Assembly (NCBI GenBank): GCA_938014855.1
Contig: CALLQM010000173.1
Coordinates: 1 to 8,726 of the forward strand
Length of the DNA: 8,726 nucleotides
Direction of reading: 5' to 3'
Source: an uncultured Clostridia bacterium
GTDB lineage: Bacteria; Bacillota; Clostridia; Oscillospirales; Ruminococcaceae
The position numbers were made by a program, and so were the translations under genes. This document shows, piece by piece, positions 1 through 5,396 of the stretch (positions are counted from its first letter, which is position 1; every line of letters starts with the position of its first letter). The notes below the pieces were generated by a model. The model was not told the origin of the DNA. It was given only the letters and a program-made list of their open reading frames with translations, and ran no database searches.

Positions 1-57
1 AGTTGTGCCGAAGATACTTGGCGGGCAGCCGCCTGGGAAAATAGGTCTATGCCAGTA
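1..57 (+). rRNA. rrf: 5S ribosomal RNA, 3' part
   Basis: The first 57 bases match the 3' half of a bacterial 5S rRNA: the GCCGAAGATACTTGG segment, the helix IV hairpin TGGCGGGCAGCCGCC, the conserved TGGGA and TAGGTC segments, and the closing GCCAGTATT that pairs with the missing 5' end. The gene begins outside the window. An intrinsic terminator follows directly, so this is the end of an rRNA operon or of a separate 5S unit. No tRNA follows. The exact 3' end could be off by a few bases. Confidence 0.9.
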
Positions 58-59
58 TT

Positions 60-98
60 AAAAAACTTCTGTTTTGACAACAGAAGTTTTTTGTTTTT
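60..98 (+). terminator. Intrinsic terminator after 5S rRNA
   Basis: A 14-bp perfect stem (60-73 with 79-92) has a 5-nt loop (TTGAC) and runs into a T-rich tail (TTTTTTGTTTTT). It sits three bases after the inferred 5S end and would end rRNA operon transcription. Confidence 0.93.
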
Positions 99-152
99 AT
101 AGATAAATTTAAAAATATTTTACAAAAATAAAATTTAATTTCATAAATATCG

Positions 153-181
153 TTGATTTATGCATATAACAATGATAAAAT
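153..181 (+). promoter_or_regulatory. SigA-type promoter of the DUF4234 gene
   Basis: TTGATT (153-158) and TAAAAT (176-181) are separated by 17 bases, and the -10 box is preceded by TGA, making an extended -10. The start of transcription would be near 188, leaving a short leader before the GTG at 214. Confidence 0.7.
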
Positions 182-213
182 AAGAAAGATTACATACCGG
201 AAGTCCGGAGAAA

Positions 214-585
214 GTGAGCTATGTTATGTACATTCAAAACAAAAGCATTCCAATGGTCATTATTCTTTCTCTTGTAACCTGTGGCATCTATTACTATGTG
301 TGGATGTATCAGACGTCGCAAGAAATTAATAATTCACTTGGTGATACCAATGAGAACTCAGGCTTAGAAATTTTGTTCACCTTTTTAACATGTGGAATTT
401 ATGGCTTTTATTGGATTTATAAATATAATCATAAGATTCTTCGTCTTGCATCCAATATGCAGAAAACTGTATCCGATAATACTGTCGTATGTGTGATTCT
501 TTCAATCTTTGGATTTATGATTGTTTCGCAGGGCATCATGCAGTCGCAGATCAATTTCCTGGCTGGCGATGTTACCCAACAGTAA
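214..585 (+). CDS. DUF4234 small membrane protein
   Basis: This 123-residue protein matches the DUF4234 family, whose function is unknown. Two copies of the family's TCGIY-x3-W block are visible, at residues 22-30 and 59-67. Each lies in or next to a hydrophobic stretch (about 12-32 and 52-69), and a third membrane segment follows at about 91-107, ending in the typical ILSIFGF and MQSQIN-FLAG pattern. The protein is probably in the cytoplasmic membrane. The GTG start at 214 has a GGAG only three bases upstream, which is short. The in-frame ATG at 226 has a weaker AAGTGA site eight bases upstream and could be the true start, giving 119 residues. The gene has its own promoter and stands alone between an rRNA operon end and a convergent lexA. 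It looks more AT-rich than the genes further right. Confidence 0.8.
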   Translation: MSYVMYIQNKSIPMVIILSLVTCGIYYYVWMYQTSQEINNSLGDTNENSGLEILFTFLTCGIYGFYWIYKYNHKILRLASNMQKTVSDNTVVCVILSIFGFMIVSQGIMQSQINFLAGDVTQQ

Positions 586-593
586 TTATAAAA

Positions 594-623
594 AAGAAAG
601 GACGGCATTCGCCGTCCTTTTTT
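594..623. terminator. Bidirectional terminator between DUF4234 gene and lexA
   Basis: A stem of 13 bp (594-606 with 611-623, one G-U pair) has an ATTC loop and a GGACGGC/GCCGTCC core. It has T runs on its 3' side in both directions (CCTTTTTTTA on +, CCTTTCTTTTTTAT on -). It lies between two converging genes and can serve both. Confidence 0.93.
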
Positions 624-626
624 AGT

Positions 627-1211
627 TTATTCAAAGATTCGCTGTAATGCGATGACTTTTCCAACAATGGTTACTTGATCTGCATAGATCGGATCCATCG
701 TATCATTTTCGGGTTGGAGACGATAACGACCGTCCTCTTTATAAAACCGTTTCACAGTTGCCTCGTCATCAATCATAGCGACCACAATTTCGCCGTTATG
801 AGCGGTGGAACATTGCCGTACGACAACTAGATCGCCGTCCAAGATTCCGGCATTAATCATGCTTTCGCCACGCACTCGCAACGCAAACAAATCTGAGGCA
901 TCGCCGTTAAACGTAAACGGAATATATTCCTGAATTGACTGTACTGCTAAAATCGGGTTGCCAGCCGTAACCTGTCCGACCAGCGGAATACGCGCCATAC
1001 CAGGTCCCGGGAGTCGAATTGCACGGTTTAAATTATTGGTGCGTTCAATATAGCCTTTATCCGCAAGACTTTTTAAATAACGATGTACCGTTGATGTCGA
1101 TTTTATGGAAAGCTGTGCACAAATTTCCCGTACGCTTGGTACCACACCATCGTCAATCGAACGGCGAACAAATTCAAATACAGCAGCTTCTTTTGGTGTA
1201 AGCTCTTGCAT
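627..1211 (-). CDS. lexA: LexA, SOS response repressor
   Basis: LexA is the cytoplasmic dimeric repressor of DNA-damage genes. It cleaves itself when activated RecA filaments form. At 194 residues it has the usual length. The N-terminal winged helix (about 1-65) starts with the typical LTPKEAAVFEFV and contains PSVREICAQLSIKSTSTVHRYLKSL. A linker leads to the S24 peptidase domain (about 74-194). The self-cleavage site is Ala83-Gly84 in GQVTAG. The catalytic pair is Ser117 in RGESM and Lys154 in ATVKRF. The ATG has a strong AAAGGAGG site (1217-1224) five bases upstream. The gene is monocistronic with a terminator shared with the convergent neighbour. LexA usually represses its own gene, but no canonical CGAAC-N4-GTTCG box is visible upstream; only weak candidates were found (see 1289-1313). 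Confidence 0.97.
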   Translation of the reverse strand: MQELTPKEAAVFEFVRRSIDDGVVPSVREICAQLSIKSTSTVHRYLKSLADKGYIERTNNLNRAIRLPGPGMARIPLVGQVTAGNPILAVQSIQEYIPFTFNGDASDLFALRVRGESMINAGILDGDLVVVRQCSTAHNGEIVVAMIDDEATVKRFYKEDGRYRLQPENDTMDPIYADQVTIVGKVIALQRIFE

Positions 1212-1232
1212 AGCGGCCTCCTTTATATCTAG

Positions 1233-1261
1233 ACTTTATCATATAATTGCACAAATTACAA
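1233..1261 (-). promoter_or_regulatory. Probable lexA promoter
   Basis: On the minus strand, TTGTAA (1256-1261) and TAAAGT (1233-1238) are 17 bases apart with a TGA extended -10. Each hexamer matches consensus at four of six positions. Transcription would start near 1226, giving a 15-nt leader that holds the ribosome site. Confidence 0.5.
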
Positions 1262-1288
1262 GAAAACAATCCGTAAACCATGCCTAAA

Positions 1289-1313
1289 AGTACGACGATT
1301 CGACAAGCGTACC
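1289..1313. promoter_or_regulatory. Candidate operator upstream of lexA
   Basis: This stretch contains the inverted arms GTACG (1290-1294) and CGTAC (1308-1312) with a 13-base spacer, plus a CGAC direct repeat. Read on the minus strand, 1302-1289 gives CGAATcgtcGTACT, matching the Gram-positive SOS box CGAAC-N4-GTTCG at seven of ten fixed positions. It lies about 30 bp upstream of the proposed lexA -35 box, an unusual place for a LexA repressor site. This is a weak call. Confidence 0.25.
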
Positions 1314-1363
1314 AGTTTGTTCAGAGAAAATGCTACTAATTTTTAAAATTCGTACATATATCA

Positions 1364-1394
1364 TTCACACAATTTGGTTTTTTTAGGGTATAAT
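1364..1394 (+). promoter_or_regulatory. Promoter of the candidate small RNA
   Basis: A perfect TATAAT lies at 1389-1394. The best -35 is TTCACA (1364-1369, five of six), but the spacer of 19 bases is longer than ideal and there is no TG extension. No open reading frame of note starts downstream on this strand, and an intrinsic terminator follows within about 100 bases. Confidence 0.5.
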
Positions 1395-1400
1395 AAAACT

Positions 1401-1502
1401 GTACTCAAGATTAGCCGCAAACATTTTGAGTATCTCTACCCTCCTCAAAACACACCTCAAACAGATTGGACCGGATGCTCTGCATCCGGTTCTTTTCTTT
1501 TG
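1401..1502 (+). ncRNA. Candidate trans-acting small RNA with anti-Shine-Dalgarno core
   Basis: I do not recognise this RNA. The proposed transcript of about 100 nt has three parts. First is a 5' hairpin (1402-1411 with 1423-1432, ten pairs with one G-U, 11-nt loop TAGCCGCAAAC). Second is a pyrimidine- and A-rich linker (1433-1467) predicted to be unpaired, which carries CCTCCT at 1440-1445 and a second CCTC at 1455-1458. Third is an intrinsic terminator (1468-1502). CCUCCU is the exact complement of the AGGAGG ribosome site. C-rich single-stranded patches of this type are the seed regions of known Firmicutes sRNAs such as RsaE/RoxS and LhrC, so base pairing with translation starts is a reasonable inference. 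The support is structural only: promoter, folds and lack of coding potential. It is divergent from lexA and convergent with the DUF1624 gene. Confidence 0.5.
1468..1502 (+). terminator. Intrinsic terminator of the candidate small RNA
   Basis: An 11-bp stem (1468-1478 with 1482-1492, core ACCGGATGC/GCATCCGGT) has a 3-nt TCT loop and is followed by TTTTCTTTT. The T tail lies only on the plus-strand side; the minus-strand continuation (CCAATCTG) has none. It therefore ends a plus-strand transcript and not the minus-strand DUF1624 operon. Confidence 0.85.
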
Positions 1503-1519
1503 TAAAAATGCCGGTTTCC

Positions 1520-2278
1520 TTATTTTAATACGCGAAAGACAAGAAGTAAAATTCCATAAAGAATTGGCTGATGAAGTAGATAAATCCACAGACTGTATCT
1601 TCCTACTTTTGCCAAAGGCTTGGAATGCTGGCGGTAAAAGTAAGCGGGGAGCGTTCCTCGCTTTGCAAACACACCAAAATAACTTCCGGTCAGAAAAAAG
1701 AATAACCAAGGGAAAATTGGGAAATAATCGGATGAAAAAAATTGCGGGGACGAAAATCCGAGCGGAAATAAAATTTCAAGTTCATAGATGGACTGCGGCA
1801 GACGAACCGTGATTGGCGGAACGCCTAAAACGCCGTCCGGAAGATACATCGTGCATGCGTAGAGACCCAGCATGAGAAGAAATCCGGCAGCAGGGTGCAG
1901 CTCGTCGAGCAGCGGTTGTATCAAAGAAAAAATCAACATCGATACACCCAAAAGATGCAGGATGCCAAACATGACACGCTGTGACGGAATCACCAAAAGG
2001 GTGACGATGGTTAGCACCATACCGAACCCAAACGCAATGATACCGCGGCGGCGGTTATTGTGGGAAAAACGGCAAGCGACACCGGAAATAAAAATAAAAC
2101 TGCCGGCAATGCCCTGCTGAACGACATGCATCCCATAAGAATGAAACAACGGCCAATCTATACCGAAAATCTCCACCAAATCATAAGCGCCATGGTATAG
2201 CACCATTAATAAAATAGCGAGCCCGCGCCATTCATCAAAAAAATGAACGCGCCGATGTTGGATGCGCTTTGTTCCCAT
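1520..2278 (-). CDS. DUF1624 membrane acyltransferase-like protein
   Basis: This is a polytopic membrane protein of the DUF1624 family, related to heparan-alpha-glucosaminide N-acetyltransferase and YeiB-type proteins. That family's characterised eukaryotic member moves an acetyl group across a membrane onto a sugar amine. Numbered from the ATG at 2278 (252 residues), it shows DEWRGLAILLMVLYHGAYDL (15-34), FGILHLLG (104-111), DYFPIFPWLFFFLTGSYFG (184-202) and GRYSLWIYLLHQPIL (226-240), all typical family blocks. About seven membrane segments are visible (near 17-38, 54-68, 79-97, 102-120, 128-146, 186-204 and 228-249). I prefer the ATG at 2278, which has GAGG nine bases upstream; an in-frame ATG at 2293 adds five residues but has a poor ribosome site. 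It is the second gene of an operon, 44 bases after the DUF4358 lipoprotein stop. The bacterial substrate is unknown. No clear terminator follows on this strand. Confidence 0.85.
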   Translation of the reverse strand: MGTKRIQHRRVHFFDEWRGLAILLMVLYHGAYDLVEIFGIDWPLFHSYGMHVVQQGIAGSFIFISGVACRFSHNNRRRGIIAFGFGMVLTIVTLLVIPSQRVMFGILHLLGVSMLIFSLIQPLLDELHPAAGFLLMLGLYACTMYLPDGVLGVPPITVRLPQSIYELEILFPLGFSSPQFFSSDYFPIFPWLFFFLTGSYFGVFAKRGTLPAYFYRQHSKPLAKVGRYSLWIYLLHQPILYGILLLVFRVLK

Positions 2279-2322
2279 GTGATTTAGCCTCATTTCTTCC
2301 GTGTTGTTTTATAACAGCCGTA

Positions 2323-2862
2323 TTAAACAGGAATATAATGGTCAATGGTCTTTCGGGCGAATTCTTCATCCCGTACCATCAGCATAATGAGGTAGTCTTG
2401 GCGCTCAAATATTTCTGCATCGTCGGCAATGCGCAGGGAATCGTAAACGTCGTAATTTTCAAATTCATGAACACGATTGATTTTTACTTGTTCAAGTGTT
2501 TCGCGAACGGATGGCATTTTGTCCTCCGCAGGCTTTATAATAAAGACGTCTGCAACGCCATAACGACCGGAAGAAAAAATGACATAATATTCATCGATGT
2601 CCTCTAAGGAGAAAAAGAACTTGTCCTCCATGACGGTATCATCGGCAAATTCAACACCTTTGATGTCGATATGATCATAGATCTTTTGGATTGCCGTTTC
2701 CGGGTCTGCTTCTTCAAGCGGCGGCAGTTGGGAATTAAGGTCGGAAGTAGTCAGCGCACTGGCGGCAGCTTGTTGAGGAGCGGCTTCGGCAGTTTCTTTT
2801 GAGCATCCGCTTAACAGAATTGTTAGGGAAAGAATCAGGGCGGCGGCTTTACGACTTAACAA
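2323..2862 (-). CDS. DUF4358 lipoprotein
   Basis: A 179-residue secreted lipoprotein. Residues 1-20 form a type II signal peptide with Arg4-Lys5, a hydrophobic core and the lipobox LSGC, so Cys20 would be lipidated and the mature protein anchored on the outer face of the membrane. A low-complexity Ala/Gln/Ser linker (about 21-45) leads to a domain at about 53-178 that fits DUF4358: DPETAIQKIYDHI, YGVADVFIIKPAEDK, then VRETLEQVKINR and the closing YLIMLMVRD. The function of that family is unknown. The start is TTG, well supported by a GGAGG ribosome site (2870-2874) seven bases upstream. It is first in an operon with the DUF1624 gene and has a good promoter. Confidence 0.82.
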   Translation of the reverse strand: MLSRKAAALILSLTILLSGCSKETAEAAPQQAAASALTTSDLNSQLPPLEEADPETAIQKIYDHIDIKGVEFADDTVMEDKFFFSLEDIDEYYVIFSSGRYGVADVFIIKPAEDKMPSVRETLEQVKINRVHEFENYDVYDSLRIADDAEIFERQDYLIMLMVRDEEFARKTIDHYIPV

Positions 2863-2898
2863 ATCGGCACCTCCTTTTGTATCATAAACTGCTCAAAC

Positions 2899-2927
2899 AG
2901 TATAGCTGATTTTTGCCCATTATTCAA
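2899..2927 (-). promoter_or_regulatory. SigA-type promoter of the DUF4358-DUF1624 operon
   Basis: On the minus strand, TTGAAT (2922-2927) and TATACT (2899-2904, five of six) are separated by exactly 17 bases. Transcription would start near 2892, about 30 bases before the TTG start codon. Confidence 0.75.
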
Positions 2928-2974
2928 GCTTTTACAGGCATGTTTGAAATCCTTCGATCGATTTGGAACTTTAG

Positions 2975-3003
2975 TTGCAAAAAAAGGAAAATTTTGATAT
3001 AGT
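2975..3003 (+). promoter_or_regulatory. SigA-type promoter of the NERD-ABC operon
   Basis: TTGCAA (2975-2980) and TATAGT (2998-3003, five of six) are 17 bases apart, with TGA just before the -10 box. The start of transcription would be near 3010. It is divergent from the DUF4358 promoter, with the two -35 boxes about 48 bases apart. Confidence 0.72.
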
Positions 3004-3045
3004 ACGTATAGAAAAAGTGGTACATAGGAAAGGACTCGATGAGAC

Positions 3046-3645
3046 ATGACGCATACCGATCAAATCGCAATGGGACTTGGAATTGCTTTTCTGGCAATTG
3101 CGGTCGTTATTTTTTTGTTCCGTTTACATCGTGTTCGCCAAGGAGCGGACGGGCAGAAAAAACGCGTTTCGGGATTGCTGCGCAGATTTGCGAAACCGAG
3201 AGACTATCAAGTGCTGGATGATGTAAAATTGGTCGACGGAGCGCTGTCCGGCTGGGCACATCATATTTTGGTTGGACGGTTTGGCGTTCTGCTTGTTTAT
3301 GATGTGAGCGTTCAAGGCGAATATCATGGGAAGCACGACGATGAACGGTGGTCGATTTTGGCGCGCGACGGCAAGCGCTGGTCGGTTGAAAATCCGCTGT
3401 TCGAAGCGGATAAATGCGAGGGGCGCGTTCGAACTCTGCTCAAAGAAAAAGCGGGAATCCGCGTTCCAGTCGAAAAAACGGTTGTTATCGCGTGCCCGAT
3501 GAAGGGTTCTGTCAGCACGATTCGTTCACAAGACGTGATGCTGTTAAAACAATTCCGAGCCTATCTACGGAAAGATAAATTTGAAGAAGACCATGGTATT
3601 GATCCAGAAAAGGTATACAAGATCCTATCCGAAGCAAACTGCTAG
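3046..3645 (+). CDS. Membrane-anchored NERD-like domain protein
   Basis: A 199-residue protein with one N-terminal membrane helix (about 8-26) followed by a basic stretch (R27-R47), so the rest should be cytoplasmic. Residues about 55-155 resemble the nuclease-related NERD domain: HHILVGRFGVLLVYDVSVQGEYHG (73-95), a Trp-containing segment (RW at 101-102 and 111-112), NPLFEADKCEGRV (116-128), and a closing strand TVVIACP (145-151). The usual acidic-x-Lys catalytic motif on the core strand reads Asp86-Val87-Ser88, so the lysine is missing. The Gln after NPL is also changed (Glu120). It may thus be a non-catalytic NERD relative. The ATG at 3046 has an AGGA site 11 bases upstream, a long spacing. 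Its stop overlaps the ribosome site of the next gene, nine bases away, so the two are co-transcribed. The NERD assignment rests on pattern recognition only. Confidence 0.7.
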   Translation: MTHTDQIAMGLGIAFLAIAVVIFLFRLHRVRQGADGQKKRVSGLLRRFAKPRDYQVLDDVKLVDGALSGWAHHILVGRFGVLLVYDVSVQGEYHGKHDDERWSILARDGKRWSVENPLFEADKCEGRVRTLLKEKAGIRVPVEKTVVIACPMKGSVSTIRSQDVMLLKQFRAYLRKDKFEEDHGIDPEKVYKILSEANC

Positions 3646-3654
3646 GAGGACGCT

Positions 3655-5112
3655 ATGGAACTGCTAAAATTGGAACATGTCAGCCGCCGTATCAGCAGTG
3701 AATTTTCACTGCGGGATGTCTGCCTCACGCTCGAACAGGGGCAGGTGCACGCGCTGGCAGGACGCAATGCTTCCGGCAAGAGCACCCTTCTTTCGGTGCT
3801 TATGGGCATTCATCCTGCCGATTCCGGAACGATTTCGATACGCGGAAAACAGGTAGATATCCGTGACCCGAAAGACGCTGGAACCAACGGAATCATGATG
3901 ATCAGCCAAAACCAGCAGATGTTTAAAAATTTAAAAGTGTATGAAAATGTCTATTTTGGGCAGGAGCTCACGGTGGGCGGCATCGGCATGCTCAGCAACC
4001 GTAAAATGATTGAGAGCGTCAAAACTGCGTTTCAGCGGATGCATGTGGACATCAATCCCATGTGCACCTATGGCAGTCTGACTCCGGCAGAGCGGCAGTT
4101 GACCACGATTGTCCGGGCGCTTATTTCGCATGCCGATATTATTTTGTTGGACGAGCCTGCCACGCATTTGAACCCGCAGGAAAAACAGCGCCTATATGAA
4201 GCGGTTGGCGCACTGCGGCGTCAGGGATGTTCGTTTTTGGTCGTGTCTCATGACCCGGACGAGATTTTTGCGTTGGCGGATGTGGTGTCCGTTATGGAAG
4301 ACGGAAAGATTGTCCGAACGGCGCCTGTAAGCGAATTTGACCGCTATGAGCTGATTGAGGCGGCTTATGGCATCAAGGCAACCGATCTTTACCGCCGCGA
4401 ACGGGCACAGCTGGGAGCGGAGATTCTGCGCGCAGACGAACTAACCGGCGAAGGGTTTGACAAGGTGCGGCTGAGTCTGCACAGCGGGGAACTCAAGGCT
4501 GTGCTCGGAAATTCCGAATCCGGCAAATTGGAACTTGTGCGTGCGATTGCGGGATTGGAAAAACGAACGGGAAAACTGCTGATTTCGGGAAAAGAACTTC
4601 CGGCAGGCGCGCCGCTTGCAACCGTACGGTCAGGGCTTGTGCTGGCGTCCAGCGAACAGGATGAAGAAGTGTTTCGCGAGTGCGAGGCGGTCACCGATGC
4701 AGGCGGCAAGGATTCTCCAGCAGGACGTATGAGCCTTGCGATGAAACTCTTTGCGGCAGGAATGAGCAAGACATTTGGCGCATATGTGGGTATGAAGCCG
4801 GCAAAAGAATATATTACTGGCGGCAATCGTCAGCGTGAACTCATCGAACGCGCACTGCGCAAGCAGGCTTCCGTCTATATTTTGTGCGACCCGTCGGCGG
4901 GCGTAGATATCCCTGCACGGGTGCATCTTTATGACGAGATCAACCGTCTGCTTCACAAAGGGGCGGCGGTTCTCCTGCTGACTTCGGACGAAGACGAAGC
5001 ATTGGGATTGGCGGACAGTGTAATGGTGATGCAGGATGGCCGAGTGGTGCTCGACCAACAGGCAGAAGGACTACAAAAAGAGCAGCTAAAAACCATTTTT
5101 ACAAATGAATGA
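3655..5112 (+). CDS. RbsA/MglA-like double ABC ATPase, orphan
   Basis: A 485-residue protein with two fused ABC ATPase domains, like the ATP-binding subunits of ribose/galactose/nucleoside (BMP-type) importers, which usually have about 500 residues. Domain 1: Walker A GRNASGKST (36-44), Q-loop Gln85, signature LTPAERQ (142-148), Walker B ILLLDEP (163-168), switch His199. Domain 2: Walker A-like GNSESGKLE (285-293), signature ITGGNRQ (387-393), Walker B position YILCDP (408-413), and TSD where the switch His would be. Domain 1 motors plus the domain 2 signature look functional. The other composite site is degraded: signature 1 departs from LSGGQ and the Walker B Asp is Cys411. One weak site is normal for this family, but this is stronger decay. 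There are no permease or binding-protein genes nearby; the only partner is the NERD-like gene. The ribosome site AGGAGG (3644-3649) overlaps the preceding stop. Confidence 0.88.
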   Translation: MELLKLEHVSRRISSEFSLRDVCLTLEQGQVHALAGRNASGKSTLLSVLMGIHPADSGTISIRGKQVDIRDPKDAGTNGIMMISQNQQMFKNLKVYENVYFGQELTVGGIGMLSNRKMIESVKTAFQRMHVDINPMCTYGSLTPAERQLTTIVRALISHADIILLDEPATHLNPQEKQRLYEAVGALRRQGCSFLVVSHDPDEIFALADVVSVMEDGKIVRTAPVSEFDRYELIEAAYGIKATDLYRRERAQLGAEILRADELTGEGFDKVRLSLHSGELKAVLGNSESGKLELVRAIAGLEKRTGKLLISGKELPAGAPLATVRSGLVLASSEQDEEVFRECEAVTDAGGKDSPAGRMSLAMKLFAAGMSKTFGAYVGMKPAKEYITGGNRQRELIERALRKQASVYILCDPSAGVDIPARVHLYDEINRLLHKGAAVLLLTSDEDEALGLADSVMVMQDGRVVLDQQAEGLQKEQLKTIFTNE

Positions 5113-5115
5113 CAC

Positions 5116-5148
5116 AACGTGGAAAGGGCAGACCTTTCCACGTTTTTT
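5116..5148 (+). terminator. Intrinsic terminator of the NERD-ABC operon
   Basis: A 12-bp perfect stem (5116-5127 with 5133-5144, AACGTGGAAAGG and its complement) has a GCAGA loop and a six-T tail. It begins three bases after the ABC ATPase stop codon and shows that this operon has only two genes. Confidence 0.95.
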
Positions 5149-5172
5149 ATTATGTGGCAAAAAGTGGACAAT

Positions 5173-5203
5173 TTGGCTGTGTTCTATCAAGATATGATAA
5201 AAT
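5173..5203 (+). promoter_or_regulatory. Possible upstream promoter for serC leader
   Basis: TGATAAAAT (5195-5203) looks like an extended -10 box. The best -35 is TTGGCT (5173-5178), 19 bases from TAAAAT or 17 from GATAAA. It would give a leader of about 210 bases before serC. The 5149-5337 stretch otherwise shows no gene, no T-box motif and no clear terminator. Confidence 0.3.
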
Positions 5204-5337
5204 AAGTACGTCTGACAAAAACAAATGTATTCCCTGCAAAAACTGTTTTTTCCGTATAAAACTGCTACAAAGCCCGATGAAAAGCGGGATTAACTTGCCT
5301 ATAACGTAGAAAATTTAGTTCTGCAAATAGAAACCGA

Positions 5338-5366
5338 TTGACTAACGGATGGAATCGAAATATAAT
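5338..5366 (+). promoter_or_regulatory. Near-consensus promoter of serC-serA
   Basis: TTGACT (5338-5343, five of six) and a perfect TATAAT (5361-5366) are separated by exactly 17 bases, making this the strongest promoter in the window. Transcription should start near 5373, giving a leader of about 47 bases. Confidence 0.88.
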
Positions 5367-5375
5367 TAAGATCAA

Positions 5376-5396
5376 TGTTTATCATTTACATAAACA
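5376..5396. promoter_or_regulatory. Inverted repeat in the serC leader, possible operator
   Basis: TGTTTAT (5376-5382) and ATAAACA (5390-5396) form a perfect 7-bp inverted repeat around a 7-base centre. It lies just after the predicted transcription start and before the ribosome site. The position fits a repressor binding site; as RNA it would be only a weak AT-rich hairpin. The regulator is unknown. Confidence 0.35.

Noticed and set aside
1383..1424. Minus-strand 13-codon ORF (MFAANLEYSFIIP) preceded by AGGAGG
   Set aside because: The AGGAGG is 15 bases from the ATG, too far for good initiation, and the peptide has no leader-like feature. The same bases are better explained as the plus-strand CCTCCT linker of the candidate sRNA, but the minus-strand reading is not fully excluded.
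1426..1812. Plus-strand ORF of 128 codons overlapping the sRNA region and the DUF1624 gene
   Set aside because: It crosses a strong intrinsic terminator, lies antisense to the clear DUF1624 family protein, and its translation shows no domain.
2856..3047. Minus-strand ORF of 63 codons in the divergent intergenic region
   Set aside because: It covers both divergent promoters and overlaps the lipoprotein start; no family features or ribosome site support it.
4389..4826. Long minus-strand ORF (145 codons) inside the ABC ATPase gene
   Set aside because: Ser/Pro/Arg-rich translation without family features, fully antisense to a well-supported gene, no promoter or ribosome site noted. It is a product of codon bias on the other strand.
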